Of a DNA stretch of 64,000 nucleotides, positions 1 to 8,364 are shown in pieces. The stretch lies in the NCBI RefSeq assembly GCF_000011105.1, contig NC_000961.1, forward strand, positions 1,474,662 to 1,538,661. The letters run 5' to 3'. Under the pieces are notes generated by a model that had not been told where the DNA came from, did not search any database, and was given only the letters and a program-made list of their open reading frames with translations. Origin of the DNA: Pyrococcus horikoshii OT3 (GTDB lineage Archaea > Methanobacteriota_B > Thermococci > Thermococcales > Thermococcaceae). The position numbers were made by a program, and so were the translations under genes. Position 1 is the first letter of the stretch; the number at the start of each line of letters is the position of its first letter.

Positions 1-303
1 GTCCTTCAGAGCTTCTTCATATATAGGTGGCACTGCTATTGGGCCTCCTATTATAATTACTAAATCTGGAGTAAGGTTTACTATCTCATCAAGCACTGTT
101 TCATTGTACACACCCCATGGGGTTGTAACTAGAGTTGCATTTAGAATCTCTGCTATCTTTTGGGCTAGGGTCATGTCAGCTTCATTGTCACTACTTAGTA
201 TCACTATGGTACTTGTTCCCTGATCCTGAGCACTTACTGCAGGGATAGCGGCTATGCTAAATGCCACAACTAATGCCACAAATATACCAAGTAGCCTCCT
301 CAT
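1..303 (-). CDS. Secreted surface protein, N-terminal part (cut by window edge)
   Basis: The reverse strand opens with an ATG at 303 and stays open to the window edge (101 codons visible). It starts with a clear signal peptide: two arginines, a hydrophobic core and an AVSA-type cleavage site at about residue 25. The mature part alternates strands and helices and holds IIIGGP at residues 83-88, resembling the cell-wall-binding repeat 2 family of surface proteins. NAT and NET are possible N-glycosylation sites. Export and cell-surface location are inferred. The rest of the protein lies outside, so its full domain content is unknown. Confidence 0.7.
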   Translation of the reverse strand, partial: MRRLLGIFVALVVAFSIAAIPAVSAQDQGTSTIVILSSDNEADMTLAQKIAEILNATLVTTPWGVYNETVLDEIVNLTPDLVIIIGGPIAVPPIYEEALKD

Positions 304-418
304 TCTACGTCACCAATTATAACAAAACCTCAGGATCTATAAGAGGAATTTCACGTTCCTATATCGTCCCTGAATGTTTCAAATCCTCCCATTTGGATAA
401 AAAGTATTCCAAAGCACT

Positions 419-1552
419 TTAAATGACTTTAACTAACTTTTCCATCCAGGGAGAAACCCTAACTCTAATGTATCCCTTGAATTTTTCATCGACATCTTCA
501 TCTCCCGTGTACACTCTAACGAAGCCATCTTTGACCTTTGAAGGTGTTGCAACGACAATAACTCCTTCCTTTCCAACCTTTTTAAGGACTTCAGGAGAGA
601 ACTGCTGATTGCCCCTTCCGAATAGGAAGTTAAGTCCGCCTATTATCGTGACTACTATCTTAGGTTTCTTATCAAGAAACTTTAAGAGATCCTTTTCGCT
701 GGCATCTTTAACTAGAAGCTTAGCTTTCCCATTTTCAACTCTGACTACATCCACGCCGAGCAGAGTTCCCTCAATTCCGATCTTATCCTTTATCCTTTTT
801 ATCGTGGATCCTGCACCGAGAAAGTATATCCCATCGCTACTAAGAATTTCCTCGGCAACAGCGTCAGCAAGTGCCTCTAATTCAGCACTTTCATCAATAG
901 TTGTGGCTTCTTTACTACCTTGGACAAGCATTTCAACAATTGGGGTTATGGCTTCAGAAAATTTCTTTGCCTTAACCCTATCTCTCCTGTAAGCATTTTC
1001 GTCTAAATCCATGACAGGCCTCTCCTCAAGCTTAGCGTTTCCTTTCAAAAACTCAACGAGAATTCTAGCGGCATCTTCCGGAGATGTTGCAAAGACGCCT
1101 GAAAACATCTTAACACCAGTAGGAATACCAAGAATTGGAATATCTTTGTCAACAGCCTCGGTAACATCCCTTGCGGTTCCATCGCCACCAGCGAATAATA
1201 ATAGCTCAGCCCCGTTCTTTACAATTTCTTTAGCAAGCACTTTGGTATCTTCAGCTGAAGTGTCCGGGATTTTAACGCCCATAATATCTCTGTATCCAAT
1301 CTCCCTATGCTTAATAACTTCGTAGGGAAATTCAAACTTCTTGAGGGCATCTTCACCAAGAGGTCCCGGTCCCGTAAGGAATTCAACGGCAACGTTGTAA
1401 CTTTCTAGTTCCTTTAGGAATAATTCAACTAATTTCTGACTAATAGGACGAGCCCCTCTTTTCACTGCTTCTTCAACTACGCCATCCGTACCTTTTAAAG
1501 CAACCCTACCTCCCATTCCAGCAATCGGATTAATTATCAATCCAACTTTCAT
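419..1552 (-). CDS. ATP-NAD kinase-like / AcoX-type protein
   Basis: A 377-residue protein with the diacylglycerol/NAD-kinase fold signature: an N-terminal strand ending in NPIAGMGG (residues 8-15), then AGGDGTARD at about 121-129, the nucleotide-binding and catalytic motif of the NAD kinase superfamily, followed by GIPTGVKMFS. It fits the archaeal COG3199 group (predicted polyphosphate/ATP-dependent NAD kinases, often annotated AcoX-like). The substrate cannot be read from sequence, and a lipid or other nucleotide kinase remains possible. The gene ends the run of reverse-strand genes that begins at 3776 and lies 6 bases after the channel gene, so it is probably co-transcribed with it. Confidence 0.8.
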   Translation of the reverse strand: MKVGLIINPIAGMGGRVALKGTDGVVEEAVKRGARPISQKLVELFLKELESYNVAVEFLTGPGPLGEDALKKFEFPYEVIKHREIGYRDIMGVKIPDTSAEDTKVLAKEIVKNGAELLLFAGGDGTARDVTEAVDKDIPILGIPTGVKMFSGVFATSPEDAARILVEFLKGNAKLEERPVMDLDENAYRRDRVKAKKFSEAITPIVEMLVQGSKEATTIDESAELEALADAVAEEILSSDGIYFLGAGSTIKRIKDKIGIEGTLLGVDVVRVENGKAKLLVKDASEKDLLKFLDKKPKIVVTIIGGLNFLFGRGNQQFSPEVLKKVGKEGVIVVATPSKVKDGFVRVYTGDEDVDEKFKGYIRVRVSPWMEKLVKVI

Positions 1553-1558
1553 AATTAA

Positions 1559-3004
1559 TCACCTCATATATTTCCTCGCAAACACTGTTAAGAAGACCGC
1601 CCACATGAACATTCCAAAGATTGCTTCTATTGAGGCTATGACCTTTCCCACACCTATTGGATGCAAGTCCCCATATCCAAGGGTCGTTGCTGTAACGATG
1701 CTAAAGTACACGTAATCAAAGAGAGAACTAGTCGGAACGACACTTTTAGTAAGTGCATAGAATACTGGGAAGACAAAGATTACAAGCCCCATCCATAGAA
1801 AAACGGGTCTTTTCCAATCTGTACCATACTTACAAGTTAAATCCGCAAACAAAAACTCAAACAACACTTCTAACAATTTAACCATCTTCTTTAACGTCCT
1901 GGGACCTTTTCTATAATGCTGTATAACTTTTTTCCTCCTAGCTAACATTTCAAGATAGTAATACTCGTCAGCATTCTCCTTATCCCCACTCCCCTCCCAT
2001 GTCGTTCTCGCTATCCTATAGAATACTTCAGCTAAGTAAGGATTATTGAACTGACAATTATCTATGACGATAAAGCCATAAACATTGAGTTCTGCAAGGA
2101 GATTAGGAAGATACGCCAAGTTCCAATTTTCATCACTATATAGCCTCGTATTTCTGAGAACCAGGTTATTGTGAATTATTACATGAACAAATTCAGGATA
2201 GCGAACTCTACTATTCACAATCTCAACGTGTCCTGGAACTGAGAGATTCTCAAATATCAGTTGACCCGAGAACCTATTGATGAATATTCGAACCTGTTTC
2301 CTAAATCTAGGACTCTCATCAAACTCCACTCCAGTAATAGTTAGAGTATGAACCCTTACAGGCTTCTTTCTATCTAAGGAAAGTTTTATTCCAAATTCCT
2401 CCATAATTTTTGCCATCAATGGATACTTAGAGTTCAAAGCTATCCTCCTAACGTCTTTAAGATTTGCAAGTTCTATCCTACCTGCGATTCTAACTTTTTC
2501 CCCAAATTCCTCTTCTGTAGTGACTTCTTTTGGGGAGAATTCAGTGGAGTTTATCATAACATATCTTATGCTTGAATCCCTAAATAGAATCGAAGAGCTA
2601 AATTTGACCGAACATATGCTAACTCCATAAATACTTCCCCCATTTACATAGAAAAAATCAACTTCTGAATTAACTATTACGAGTGTATCAATTGTCGTAT
2701 CTATCAAGCTTAAACTTTTAATCTTGGAGGTTACTATGACTAGCCTCTTTATTATTGAGTTCCTAAAAATCAATGCCTCATTGATCTCCTTTCCTACAAT
2801 TATGACATCATAAAGTTTAACCCCTTCGAAATTCCTAATCCCCCTTTCCAATGCCCTCTCAAAAGCCCTCTTTTTTATGTACTTTATCCTATCCCCATAC
2901 AGAAGCTCTCCTTCCTCGAATGGGATATGAAGAGAGCAGTACTTGGAACCTTTCAAGGGCTTCCTTCGACACTTCTTTCCATTAGAGTAGGTATATTCAC
3001 ACAC
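1559..3004 (-). CDS. Two-TM potassium channel with zinc knuckle and strand-rich N-terminal region
   Basis: A 481-residue protein of three parts. Residues 1-27 hold C2, C12, C23 and H26, a likely zinc knuckle. Residues 60-330 are a strand-rich region with regularly spaced I/V-N-S units, resembling pentapeptide or right-handed beta-helix repeats. The C-terminus (about 405-480) is a two-helix pore module with the K+ selectivity filter TTLGYGD at 440-446 (Ion_trans_2 family). Its start overlaps the TrkA-C membrane protein by 8 bases, so the two are probably translated together and may form one regulated K+ conductance. The channel call is secure from the filter. The gating role of the N-terminal region is inference. 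Confidence 0.8.
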   Translation of the reverse strand: MCEYTYSNGKKCRRKPLKGSKYCSLHIPFEEGELLYGDRIKYIKKRAFERALERGIRNFEGVKLYDVIIVGKEINEALIFRNSIIKRLVIVTSKIKSLSLIDTTIDTLVIVNSEVDFFYVNGGSIYGVSICSVKFSSSILFRDSSIRYVMINSTEFSPKEVTTEEEFGEKVRIAGRIELANLKDVRRIALNSKYPLMAKIMEEFGIKLSLDRKKPVRVHTLTITGVEFDESPRFRKQVRIFINRFSGQLIFENLSVPGHVEIVNSRVRYPEFVHVIIHNNLVLRNTRLYSDENWNLAYLPNLLAELNVYGFIVIDNCQFNNPYLAEVFYRIARTTWEGSGDKENADEYYYLEMLARRKKVIQHYRKGPRTLKKMVKLLEVLFEFLFADLTCKYGTDWKRPVFLWMGLVIFVFPVFYALTKSVVPTSSLFDYVYFSIVTATTLGYGDLHPIGVGKVIASIEAIFGMFMWAVFLTVFARKYMR

Positions 3005-3776
3005 TTATTCCAGCCTCCCTTTCTTCCTGGACTCTTCTAGCCTTGGCCATTTCCATAGCTTCTACATGCTCCTTCTCACCCTTAGCTCCCTTTAACCTTT
3101 TAGAGAGGGACATTAGAACATCTTCAGGACCATAAAGTATAAGTTCATCCCCAGGAAGTACCTTCGTACTTCCATGAGGAGCACCAAGGTAAACCCTTCT
3201 TCCGTTAACTTTCCTATATATTCCAAGTACTAAAACTCCTTCCTTATCAAGCTGAAGATCTCTTAGAGTCTTATCTGCAAGCCAGCTCCTCCTCTTAACT
3301 TTTATTTGAACTATTGAGTAACCTCTAGTTATCCCTAAAAGCTGAGAATAATCTATAACCCTAAGTGAAGGGGCCAACCTTGAAAGACCTTTCTTTATGG
3401 CCTTTCTCATCACCCTCTCAATGAATTTCGACCTAAAGAACAAATAAAGGGCCAATAGCCCAATGAGTAGGACAACCATCCTATACCCTGCTTCCTCCTT
3501 AGTTGTACCAACGAAGCTTAAAACGAGAGTTGCTATTGCAGAGGTTACACCCGCGCTACCTAGCAGCATTAGTATCCTTATTATCCTCCTTCTAACGGGA
3601 TGGGAAACCACGTATTCACTCTCACTAGTCGTGAAGCCAACACCAGAGAATGCTGACTGGGCTTGAAAAGCAGCAACATCCCTAGAGAGCCCAGTCATTT
3701 CAAGTGCTACAGCCCCTATCCTAACTATTATAGCAGATATTAGGACAACCAGGAGCAACGTTATTATCGTGATCAC
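2997..3776 (-). CDS. Membrane protein with TrkA-C regulatory domain
   Basis: A 259-residue protein. Residues 2-27, about 66-87 and 97-115 are membrane helices, and between them lies AQSAFSGVGFTTSESE, reminiscent of pore loops in Trk/Ktr transporters. Residues about 140-225 form a TrkA-C (RCK-C) domain, a cytoplasmic ligand-binding module that regulates K+ transport. The TrkA-N/NAD domain is absent. It is the first gene of a reverse-strand unit with the K+ channel (8-base overlap) and the NAD-kinase-like gene, which points to monovalent cation homeostasis. The domain is clear. Whether this protein conducts ions itself or regulates the downstream channel is not decided by sequence. Confidence 0.7.
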   Translation of the reverse strand: MITIITLLLVVLISAIIVRIGAVALEMTGLSRDVAAFQAQSAFSGVGFTTSESEYVVSHPVRRRIIRILMLLGSAGVTSAIATLVLSFVGTTKEEAGYRMVVLLIGLLALYLFFRSKFIERVMRKAIKKGLSRLAPSLRVIDYSQLLGITRGYSIVQIKVKRRSWLADKTLRDLQLDKEGVLVLGIYRKVNGRRVYLGAPHGSTKVLPGDELILYGPEDVLMSLSKRLKGAKGEKEHVEAMEMAKARRVQEEREAGISV

Positions 3777-3777
3777 A

Positions 3778-3818
3778 TTTTGGTATGTTAGAGTCCGAAC
3801 TTATAAGTTTGACCAAAA
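3778..3818. promoter_or_regulatory. Promoter region with inverted repeats upstream of the TrkA-C gene
   Basis: The 12-base perfect palindrome AACTTATAAGTT (3798-3809) holds the likely TATA box for the reverse-strand gene at 3776. It is flanked by TTTTGGT (3778-3784) and ACCAAAA (3812-3818) in inverted orientation. The outer arms are not centred on the inner palindrome. A repressor site is plausible but unproven. Confidence 0.35.
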
Positions 3819-3850
3819 CATTTTTATCATAATTAAGCTTCCCCGAGTTG

Positions 3851-3903
3851 GGATGATGAGGGAGATTTCGGCCGAGTGGTGAGGAGACTCGCATGGGCTG
3901 ACC
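3851..3903 (+). ncRNA. C/D box guide sRNA candidate
   Basis: All four boxes of an archaeal C/D sRNA are present with good spacing: C ATGATGA (3853-3859), D' CCGA (3872-3875), C' GTGGTGA (3876-3882) and D CTGA (3898-3901). The guide before D' is 12 nt (3860-3871, gggagatttcgg) and the one before D is 15 nt (3883-3897). Such RNAs bind L7Ae, Nop5 and fibrillarin and direct 2'-O-methylation of the nucleotide paired to the fifth base upstream of D or D'. It lies just upstream of the TtuA-like tRNA thiolase gene (start 3926). The CCGA D' box is non-canonical. The target was not determined. Confidence 0.75.
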
Positions 3904-3925
3904 TTTCTAAGGGGCGGAGATAGAG

Positions 3926-4888
3926 ATGAAATGCTCCAAATGTGGAAGGGAAGCGGTATACTTTGCTAAATATGAGGGAAAATACTACTGCCACAAGCAC
4001 TTCAATGAAATGGTCGAGTCAAAGGTAAAGAGGACTATAAGGAAGTATAGGATGATAAAGAAGGGCGAAAGAATTGGAGTCGCCGTGAGTGGTGGCAAAG
4101 ATAGCGTCGTACTTTTACACCTTCTAGCAAAGCTAAGGAAGAAGTTCCCCTTCGAAATAGTCGCCATAACGATTGATGAAGGTATAAAAGGATATAGAGA
4201 CAAGAGCATTAAAGTTGCAAAGAAGAATGCCGAGCTTTTAGGGGTGGAGCATCACATCTATAGATTCAAGGATTACATAGGGTTCACCCTTGATGAGACC
4301 GTTGAAATCATGGGTGCAAGAGGAGAGAGGTTAGGAGCTTGCTCATACTGCGGAGTATGGAGAAGATGGCTACTAAATAAAGCAGCAGAAGAACTTAAAG
4401 TGGATAAGTTAGCCTTAGGGTTAAACCTAGATGACGAGGTTCAAATGTTCCTAATGAATCTTATGAGGGGGGACGTTGCGAGACTTGGAAGAACTGGACC
4501 TTACTATGAGGTAATTCATGAAGGATTAGTTCCAAGGATAAAACCTCTAAGGGAAGTTCCTGAAAAGGAAATAGTCCTATACGCAGTTCTGAATAACATA
4601 GAGGTTGATTTAAGCGAATGTCCTTATGCGGTTGAAGCTTTCAGGGCAGAAATAAGGGATTGGTTGAATGAAATGGAGGAAAAGCATCCTGGAACTAAGT
4701 ACCAGCTTTTAAGGAGCTACGATAAGATATTCCCACTCCTAGCTAAAACCTATGCCAAAAAAGTAAAACTCAACCGTTGCAAAATATGCGGTCAACCAAC
4801 AAGTGGAGAAATATGTAAGGCTTGTCAATTCAGGCTACAAGTCAAGGAAAGAGCAGAGAAGCTTAAGTTTAGTCTTTCCCAAAGGTGA
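3926..4888 (+). CDS. tRNA 2-thiolation protein, TtuA/NcsA family
   Basis: A 320-residue PP-loop enzyme. C3, C6, C22 and H25 form an N-terminal zinc finger. SGGKDS (55-60) is the ATP pyrophosphatase loop. C139, C142 (CSYC) and C232 (ECPYA) are placed like the three cysteines that hold the 4Fe-4S cluster in TtuA, and C285, C288, C297 and C300 form a C-terminal zinc finger. Members adenylate and thiolate a tRNA uridine (U54 to m5s2U in thermophiles, or wobble U34) with a ubiquitin-like sulfur carrier. Pyrococcus has more than one paralogue, so the position modified is uncertain. It is convergent with the membrane protein gene at 4920. Confidence 0.9.
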   Translation: MKCSKCGREAVYFAKYEGKYYCHKHFNEMVESKVKRTIRKYRMIKKGERIGVAVSGGKDSVVLLHLLAKLRKKFPFEIVAITIDEGIKGYRDKSIKVAKKNAELLGVEHHIYRFKDYIGFTLDETVEIMGARGERLGACSYCGVWRRWLLNKAAEELKVDKLALGLNLDDEVQMFLMNLMRGDVARLGRTGPYYEVIHEGLVPRIKPLREVPEKEIVLYAVLNNIEVDLSECPYAVEAFRAEIRDWLNEMEEKHPGTKYQLLRSYDKIFPLLAKTYAKKVKLNRCKICGQPTSGEICKACQFRLQVKERAEKLKFSLSQR

Positions 4889-4919
4889 GCCTTGTTAAGA
4901 AATTTCCTCATCCTAAGCT

Positions 4920-5561
4920 CTACCATTTAGGCCCCTCCTCTTTCTCAACTCTAATCCTTGGTAAAGATATTAACAGCAGAAAGAGAGCAAAGACTCCAAA
5001 TACGGCTTCTATTAGAAACACCTTAGGAGTATTTAAAACTCTCGAAAGCTGAGAATACGAAGCTAAAGTATCGACCAAGCCATGAACAGTAAAAACTCCA
5101 AGGAAAATTCTTAAATTAGAACTAGCCAAGAGTGACGTACTAGCGACATGAAATACCACAGCAAAGAATCTTTCAGTGGCCGAAGCCACTAATAAATACA
5201 GGGGAACATTTGATGATCCAGCTAAAGTTGCAACCACCGCAAGAAGTATAACCTCAGCAATCCCAAAACCAAGCCCTACCATTGCTCCCTTGTAAGGTGT
5301 CATACCCTTGACGAAGATGTACTTAATCCCTTCCTGAATAAAGCCGGCCAAAAATCCTAACCATAGGCTGATTAACAACTTAGCATGAACGTTAAACCAA
5401 ACCAGGGAAGCTTTCTGAATGATGCTTTGGATCGTAATGGCGATCCCAAATATAAATAACCCAAGGAGAAACTCCCCAGCATAAAATCTCCTTAACCTTA
5501 AAAAATATACAAAGAGCCAAGCTAAGATGCCACCAAAAATAAGAAAAGGTGCAGAGTTCAT
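4920..5561 (-). CDS. YhfC-like membrane protein, possible intramembrane metalloprotease
   Basis: A 213-residue integral membrane protein of about seven helices. Polar residues sit in helices as in the YhfC/CPBP/PrsW group of putative intramembrane metalloproteases: E77 (QEGIK), E103 (GIAEV), H138 (VFHVAS) and H160 (VHGLVD). In that superfamily such Glu/His residues bind zinc. The stop of the YbjQ gene overlaps the start by 4 bases (ATGA), so the two are translationally coupled. Proteolytic activity is an inference from family resemblance. A structural or transport role cannot be excluded. Confidence 0.6.
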   Translation of the reverse strand: MNSAPFLIFGGILAWLFVYFLRLRRFYAGEFLLGLFIFGIAITIQSIIQKASLVWFNVHAKLLISLWLGFLAGFIQEGIKYIFVKGMTPYKGAMVGLGFGIAEVILLAVVATLAGSSNVPLYLLVASATERFFAVVFHVASTSLLASSNLRIFLGVFTVHGLVDTLASYSQLSRVLNTPKVFLIEAVFGVFALFLLLISLPRIRVEKEEGPKW

Positions 5562-5902
5562 TTTTCAACCCTCTCAACGACGACTGCAGTTCCATATGCA
5601 TATATCTCGGCCATGCTTCCACCGAGATTCGAAGTAGCAAATCTAAAGTTTACCACAGCATTAGCTCCAAGCTCTTTAGCGTGAAGGGCCATTCTCCTTA
5701 AGGCTTCCTCCCTCGCCTCGGCCATCATCTCAGTATACTCCTTCACTTCTCCACCCTTTAGATTTCTCAGTAAAGCCATTATATCCCTACCTATATGAGT
5801 AGCCCTAACAGTACCACCCCTAGCAACGCCTTTGACTTCCACAACTTTATATCCTGGAATCTCTGGAGTTGTTACTACTATAATTCCCTCTATAGTCTTC
5901 AT
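5558..5902 (-). CDS. YbjQ / UPF0145 family protein
   Basis: A 114-residue protein of the YbjQ (DUF74) family, which forms pentameric rings; its biochemical role is unknown. Family features visible are the start near VTTPEIPGYKV, the RATHIGRD segment, the long helix with AREEALRRM and the closing GANAVVNFRF...AYGTAVVV. I start at the ATG at 5902 because GGTG lies 6 bases before it. The GTG at 5911 is part of that ribosome binding site. It overlaps the YhfC-like gene by 4 bases. Confidence 0.85.
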   Translation of the reverse strand: MKTIEGIIVVTTPEIPGYKVVEVKGVARGGTVRATHIGRDIMALLRNLKGGEVKEYTEMMAEAREEALRRMALHAKELGANAVVNFRFATSNLGGSMAEIYAYGTAVVVERVEK

Positions 5903-5969
5903 ATCTTTCACCTAAATTCATTTTTGATCTACAAAGGTTTTAATAAGTTATCGAACCTTATGCAAATCC

Positions 5970-6164
5970 ATGAGAGCCATTATTAAGACTTCTATCTCTC
6001 CTCAAGAAATTAAAGACATTGCAAAGGGATTAAACCTCAGTATCAAAATCCTAGGAAAGGAAGAGATAAGGATAATCACGTTGTGGAAGATCGAAATTGA
6101 GGGTGAAGAAAGGAAAATAAAAGCTTTTATGAAAAAGTTAAGAATGGCAAGAGCGGGAGGTTGA
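5970..6164 (+). CDS. Small conserved-looking protein, NIL/ferredoxin-fold-like
   Basis: A 64-residue basic protein with a strand-helix-strand-strand-helix pattern (RAIIKTSIS, PQEIKDIAKGLN, LSIKILGKE, IITLWKIEIEG, RKIKAFMKKLRMA) that resembles half of a ferredoxin-like or NIL fold. I do not recognise a specific family. It lies 50 bases upstream of the fumarase operon on the same strand, and a TATA-like stretch precedes it near 5938-5946. Codon use looks like the neighbours. No catalytic residues stand out, and a small ligand-binding or RNA-binding role is possible. Confidence 0.6.
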   Translation: MRAIIKTSISPQEIKDIAKGLNLSIKILGKEEIRIITLWKIEIEGEERKIKAFMKKLRMARAGG

Positions 6165-6214
6165 CTAAGTTAATTTAACAAGAGCTTTTAAGTGCAAAGT
6201 ATCAACGAGGAACT

Positions 6215-7033
6215 ATGAGGGAGTACATAAAAGAGGGAATTAAGCTGGCCGTAACGAATATACCAGAAGATGTCGTATCAGCAATAAGAGAGGCACTAGA
6301 GAGAGAAGAAAGTAAGATAGCTAAATACAATTTAGAAATGATCCTAAAAGCCATAGATATAAGTAGAAAGGAAGGAATTCCAGTATGCCAGGATACAGGA
6401 ACCCCAATATTCTTCGTCAGGACTAATGGCCCAATAAATAAAATATATGATGAAATAGTCAAGGGTGTCGAGATTGCAACAAGAGAAGTCCCATTGAGGC
6501 CCAATGCCCTTCACGTTCTTGATGGAAAAGTCATTGGAAATGTTCCAGAAGTTCATTTTGAACCGGGAAAGGAAACTTTAATCTCAATACTTATGAAAGG
6601 CGGAGGAAGTGAGAATTGCACGGCCCTCTTTCCCCTAACCCCAGCGGAAGGACTTGAGGGTGTTAAAAATAAGGTAATAGAACATGTTCAAAGCTGTGGA
6701 GGAAAGCCATGCCCACCAATAATAGTGGGGATAGGAATAGCGAGTCCAGCCGAGAAGGCAATTATCCTAGCAAAGAAAGCGCTACTTAGAAGAATCAGCG
6801 AGAGACATCCAAATGAAAAGCTTGCAAAATTTGAGAGGGAACTTTTGGAGGAAATAAATTCCTTGGGAATAGGCCCCATGGGGCTCGGAGGAAGGACAAC
6901 TGCTTTAGACGTAAAGGTGGAAGTCGAAACTAGGCACCCTGCAAGTTATATAGTTGGGGTTGTAATTCAATGTTGGGCCCATAGGAGAGCTTTCATCAAA
7001 GTAAGTGAGGGAGGAGTTAAAATATGGCAGTAA
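6215..7033 (+). CDS. Fumarate hydratase class I, alpha subunit
   Basis: A 272-residue subunit corresponding to the N-terminal half of class I fumarases and tartrate dehydratases. CQDTGTP near residue 60, SENCTALF and the CGGKPCPP segment supply the cysteines for the labile 4Fe-4S cluster that binds fumarate or malate. The TTALDVKVE...TRHPASYIVGV end is typical of the family. It overlaps the beta subunit gene by 10 bases, giving a two-gene operon. It interconverts fumarate and L-malate in the partial citric acid cycle of Pyrococcus. Confidence 0.93.
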   Translation: MREYIKEGIKLAVTNIPEDVVSAIREALEREESKIAKYNLEMILKAIDISRKEGIPVCQDTGTPIFFVRTNGPINKIYDEIVKGVEIATREVPLRPNALHVLDGKVIGNVPEVHFEPGKETLISILMKGGGSENCTALFPLTPAEGLEGVKNKVIEHVQSCGGKPCPPIIVGIGIASPAEKAIILAKKALLRRISERHPNEKLAKFERELLEEINSLGIGPMGLGGRTTALDVKVEVETRHPASYIVGVVIQCWAHRRAFIKVSEGGVKIWQ

Positions 7034-7524
7034 TAAAACTTAAAACCCCACTTTCACTTGAGGAAATCCTCAAGCTTAACGTCGGTGACTTAGTTTATCT
7101 CTCAGGTGTAATATACACGGCAAGGGATCTAGCTCACAAGAGATTTCTCTCCCAGGGATTTCCCTTTAATCCAGAAGGGGCCGTGATTTACCACTCTGGT
7201 CCCCTCGTGAAAGATAAAAGGATAGTCTCAGCTGGACCAACGACGAGCACAAGAATGAACCCCTACTTAGACTTTCTATTCTCTAAGGGAATTCGAGGGA
7301 TAATAGGAAAAGGAGGCATGAATCCAGAACCTTTTAAGGGGAAAGCTGTATACTTCGCATTTCCTGGGGGAGCTGGTAGCTTAGCAGCGAAGCATCTTAC
7401 AATAAAAAACGTTTACTGGGAGGAATTAGGAATGACAGATGCCGTTTGGGAGCTCGAAGCTAAAGAGTTACCTCTCCTAGTGGCGATAGATGCTAAGGGG
7501 AGAAGCCTTTATGATAGACATTAG
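7024..7524 (+). CDS. Fumarate hydratase class I, beta subunit
   Basis: A 166-residue partner of the alpha subunit, corresponding to the C-terminal swivel domain of class I fumarases. SAGPTTSTRMNPY holds the substrate-carboxylate and catalytic loop, and GIIGKGGM follows as in other beta subunits. It overlaps the upstream alpha gene by 10 bases and the downstream membrane-anchored gene by 14. The split into two chains is normal for archaea. Confidence 0.93.
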   Translation: MAVIKLKTPLSLEEILKLNVGDLVYLSGVIYTARDLAHKRFLSQGFPFNPEGAVIYHSGPLVKDKRIVSAGPTTSTRMNPYLDFLFSKGIRGIIGKGGMNPEPFKGKAVYFAFPGGAGSLAAKHLTIKNVYWEELGMTDAVWELEAKELPLLVAIDAKGRSLYDRH

Positions 7525-8335
7525 AGATGTCATTGGTACCATAATAATCTTGGGAATCATGATTTGGATAGTAATGGCAGTTATAGCTGAGAGAAGAGGG
7601 AGAGAGAAGGCAAAAAAGCTCTTCAATTTAATAAGGGTTGAAGATGATAAAATAGTACTTCCCAGGAAAATGAGAATTAAAAAGGGAAGAATAAAGCTTC
7701 AAGGAGAATGGAAACGCACAAGTAGGGGAGGACGCTACTACCACATCTCTAAGGAATTTAAAGAAAAAGACGAATTTGAAGGAGAGTTTATTGAGCTAAG
7801 ACCAACGAGGTTTAAGCTAATAATGTCAAAAGATGAGAAAACCCTTCTGGAGGGGGAAGCATACCTCCTGGAAGATGAGAATGTTATAATTCCCATAATT
7901 CCATCGTATGAGTTCTCTCTTGAGAGGAGTAACTTAGAAGTATCCTGGGAAAGCGACTTTGTAAGTGCAGTTCTTAGAGTTAACGGTAACATTTCAGGAA
8001 TCGTAGGGGGAAATATAAACAAGGCAAGGCAAGCTAGGGTTGAGATTAGAACAGAGAACCCAAAGGTAAGTGTTCAGCTATTTAAGGGGAAGGAAGGAGA
8101 ATTTAAATACGAGCCCCTAAAGAATAAGCTAATCCTAATAACGAACATGAAGGCCATTGATCTTAAAAAGCTCAGAAAACTGGAAAAGCCGTTCATATAT
8201 GGACATGGAGAATTCTACATTATCCTAATCCTCGACATTCCTTTCAAAAAGGATGTAATAGATTCAATGAAGATTAAGGTTACAACAGGGGATTATATGC
8301 CAGAAGGGGAAATTAGAAAGATATTGTTGTCATAA
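7511..8335 (+). CDS. Membrane-anchored protein with arrestin/Spo0M-like beta-rich domain
   Basis: A 274-residue protein. I use the ATG at 7511, preceded by AAGGGGAG, rather than an earlier in-frame codon inside the fumarase gene. Residues 5-22 form one transmembrane helix followed by a basic RRGREKAKK stretch, so the remaining 245 residues should lie in the cytoplasm. That region is almost all beta strands and ends with ILDIPFKKDV..SMKIKVTTGDYMP, reminiscent of arrestin-like sporulation-control proteins. I cannot assign a function. Its overlap with fumB implies co-transcription rather than a shared pathway. Confidence 0.7.
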   Translation: MIDIRDVIGTIIILGIMIWIVMAVIAERRGREKAKKLFNLIRVEDDKIVLPRKMRIKKGRIKLQGEWKRTSRGGRYYHISKEFKEKDEFEGEFIELRPTRFKLIMSKDEKTLLEGEAYLLEDENVIIPIIPSYEFSLERSNLEVSWESDFVSAVLRVNGNISGIVGGNINKARQARVEIRTENPKVSVQLFKGKEGEFKYEPLKNKLILITNMKAIDLKKLRKLEKPFIYGHGEFYIILILDIPFKKDVIDSMKIKVTTGDYMPEGEIRKILLS

Positions 8336-8364
8336 TACAAAAGAAAAAGGATTAAAAAGAAGGC

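Noticed and set aside
3851-3925. tRNA-like stem before the TtuA gene
   Set aside because: No acceptor or anticodon stem closes; the boxes fit a C/D sRNA instead.
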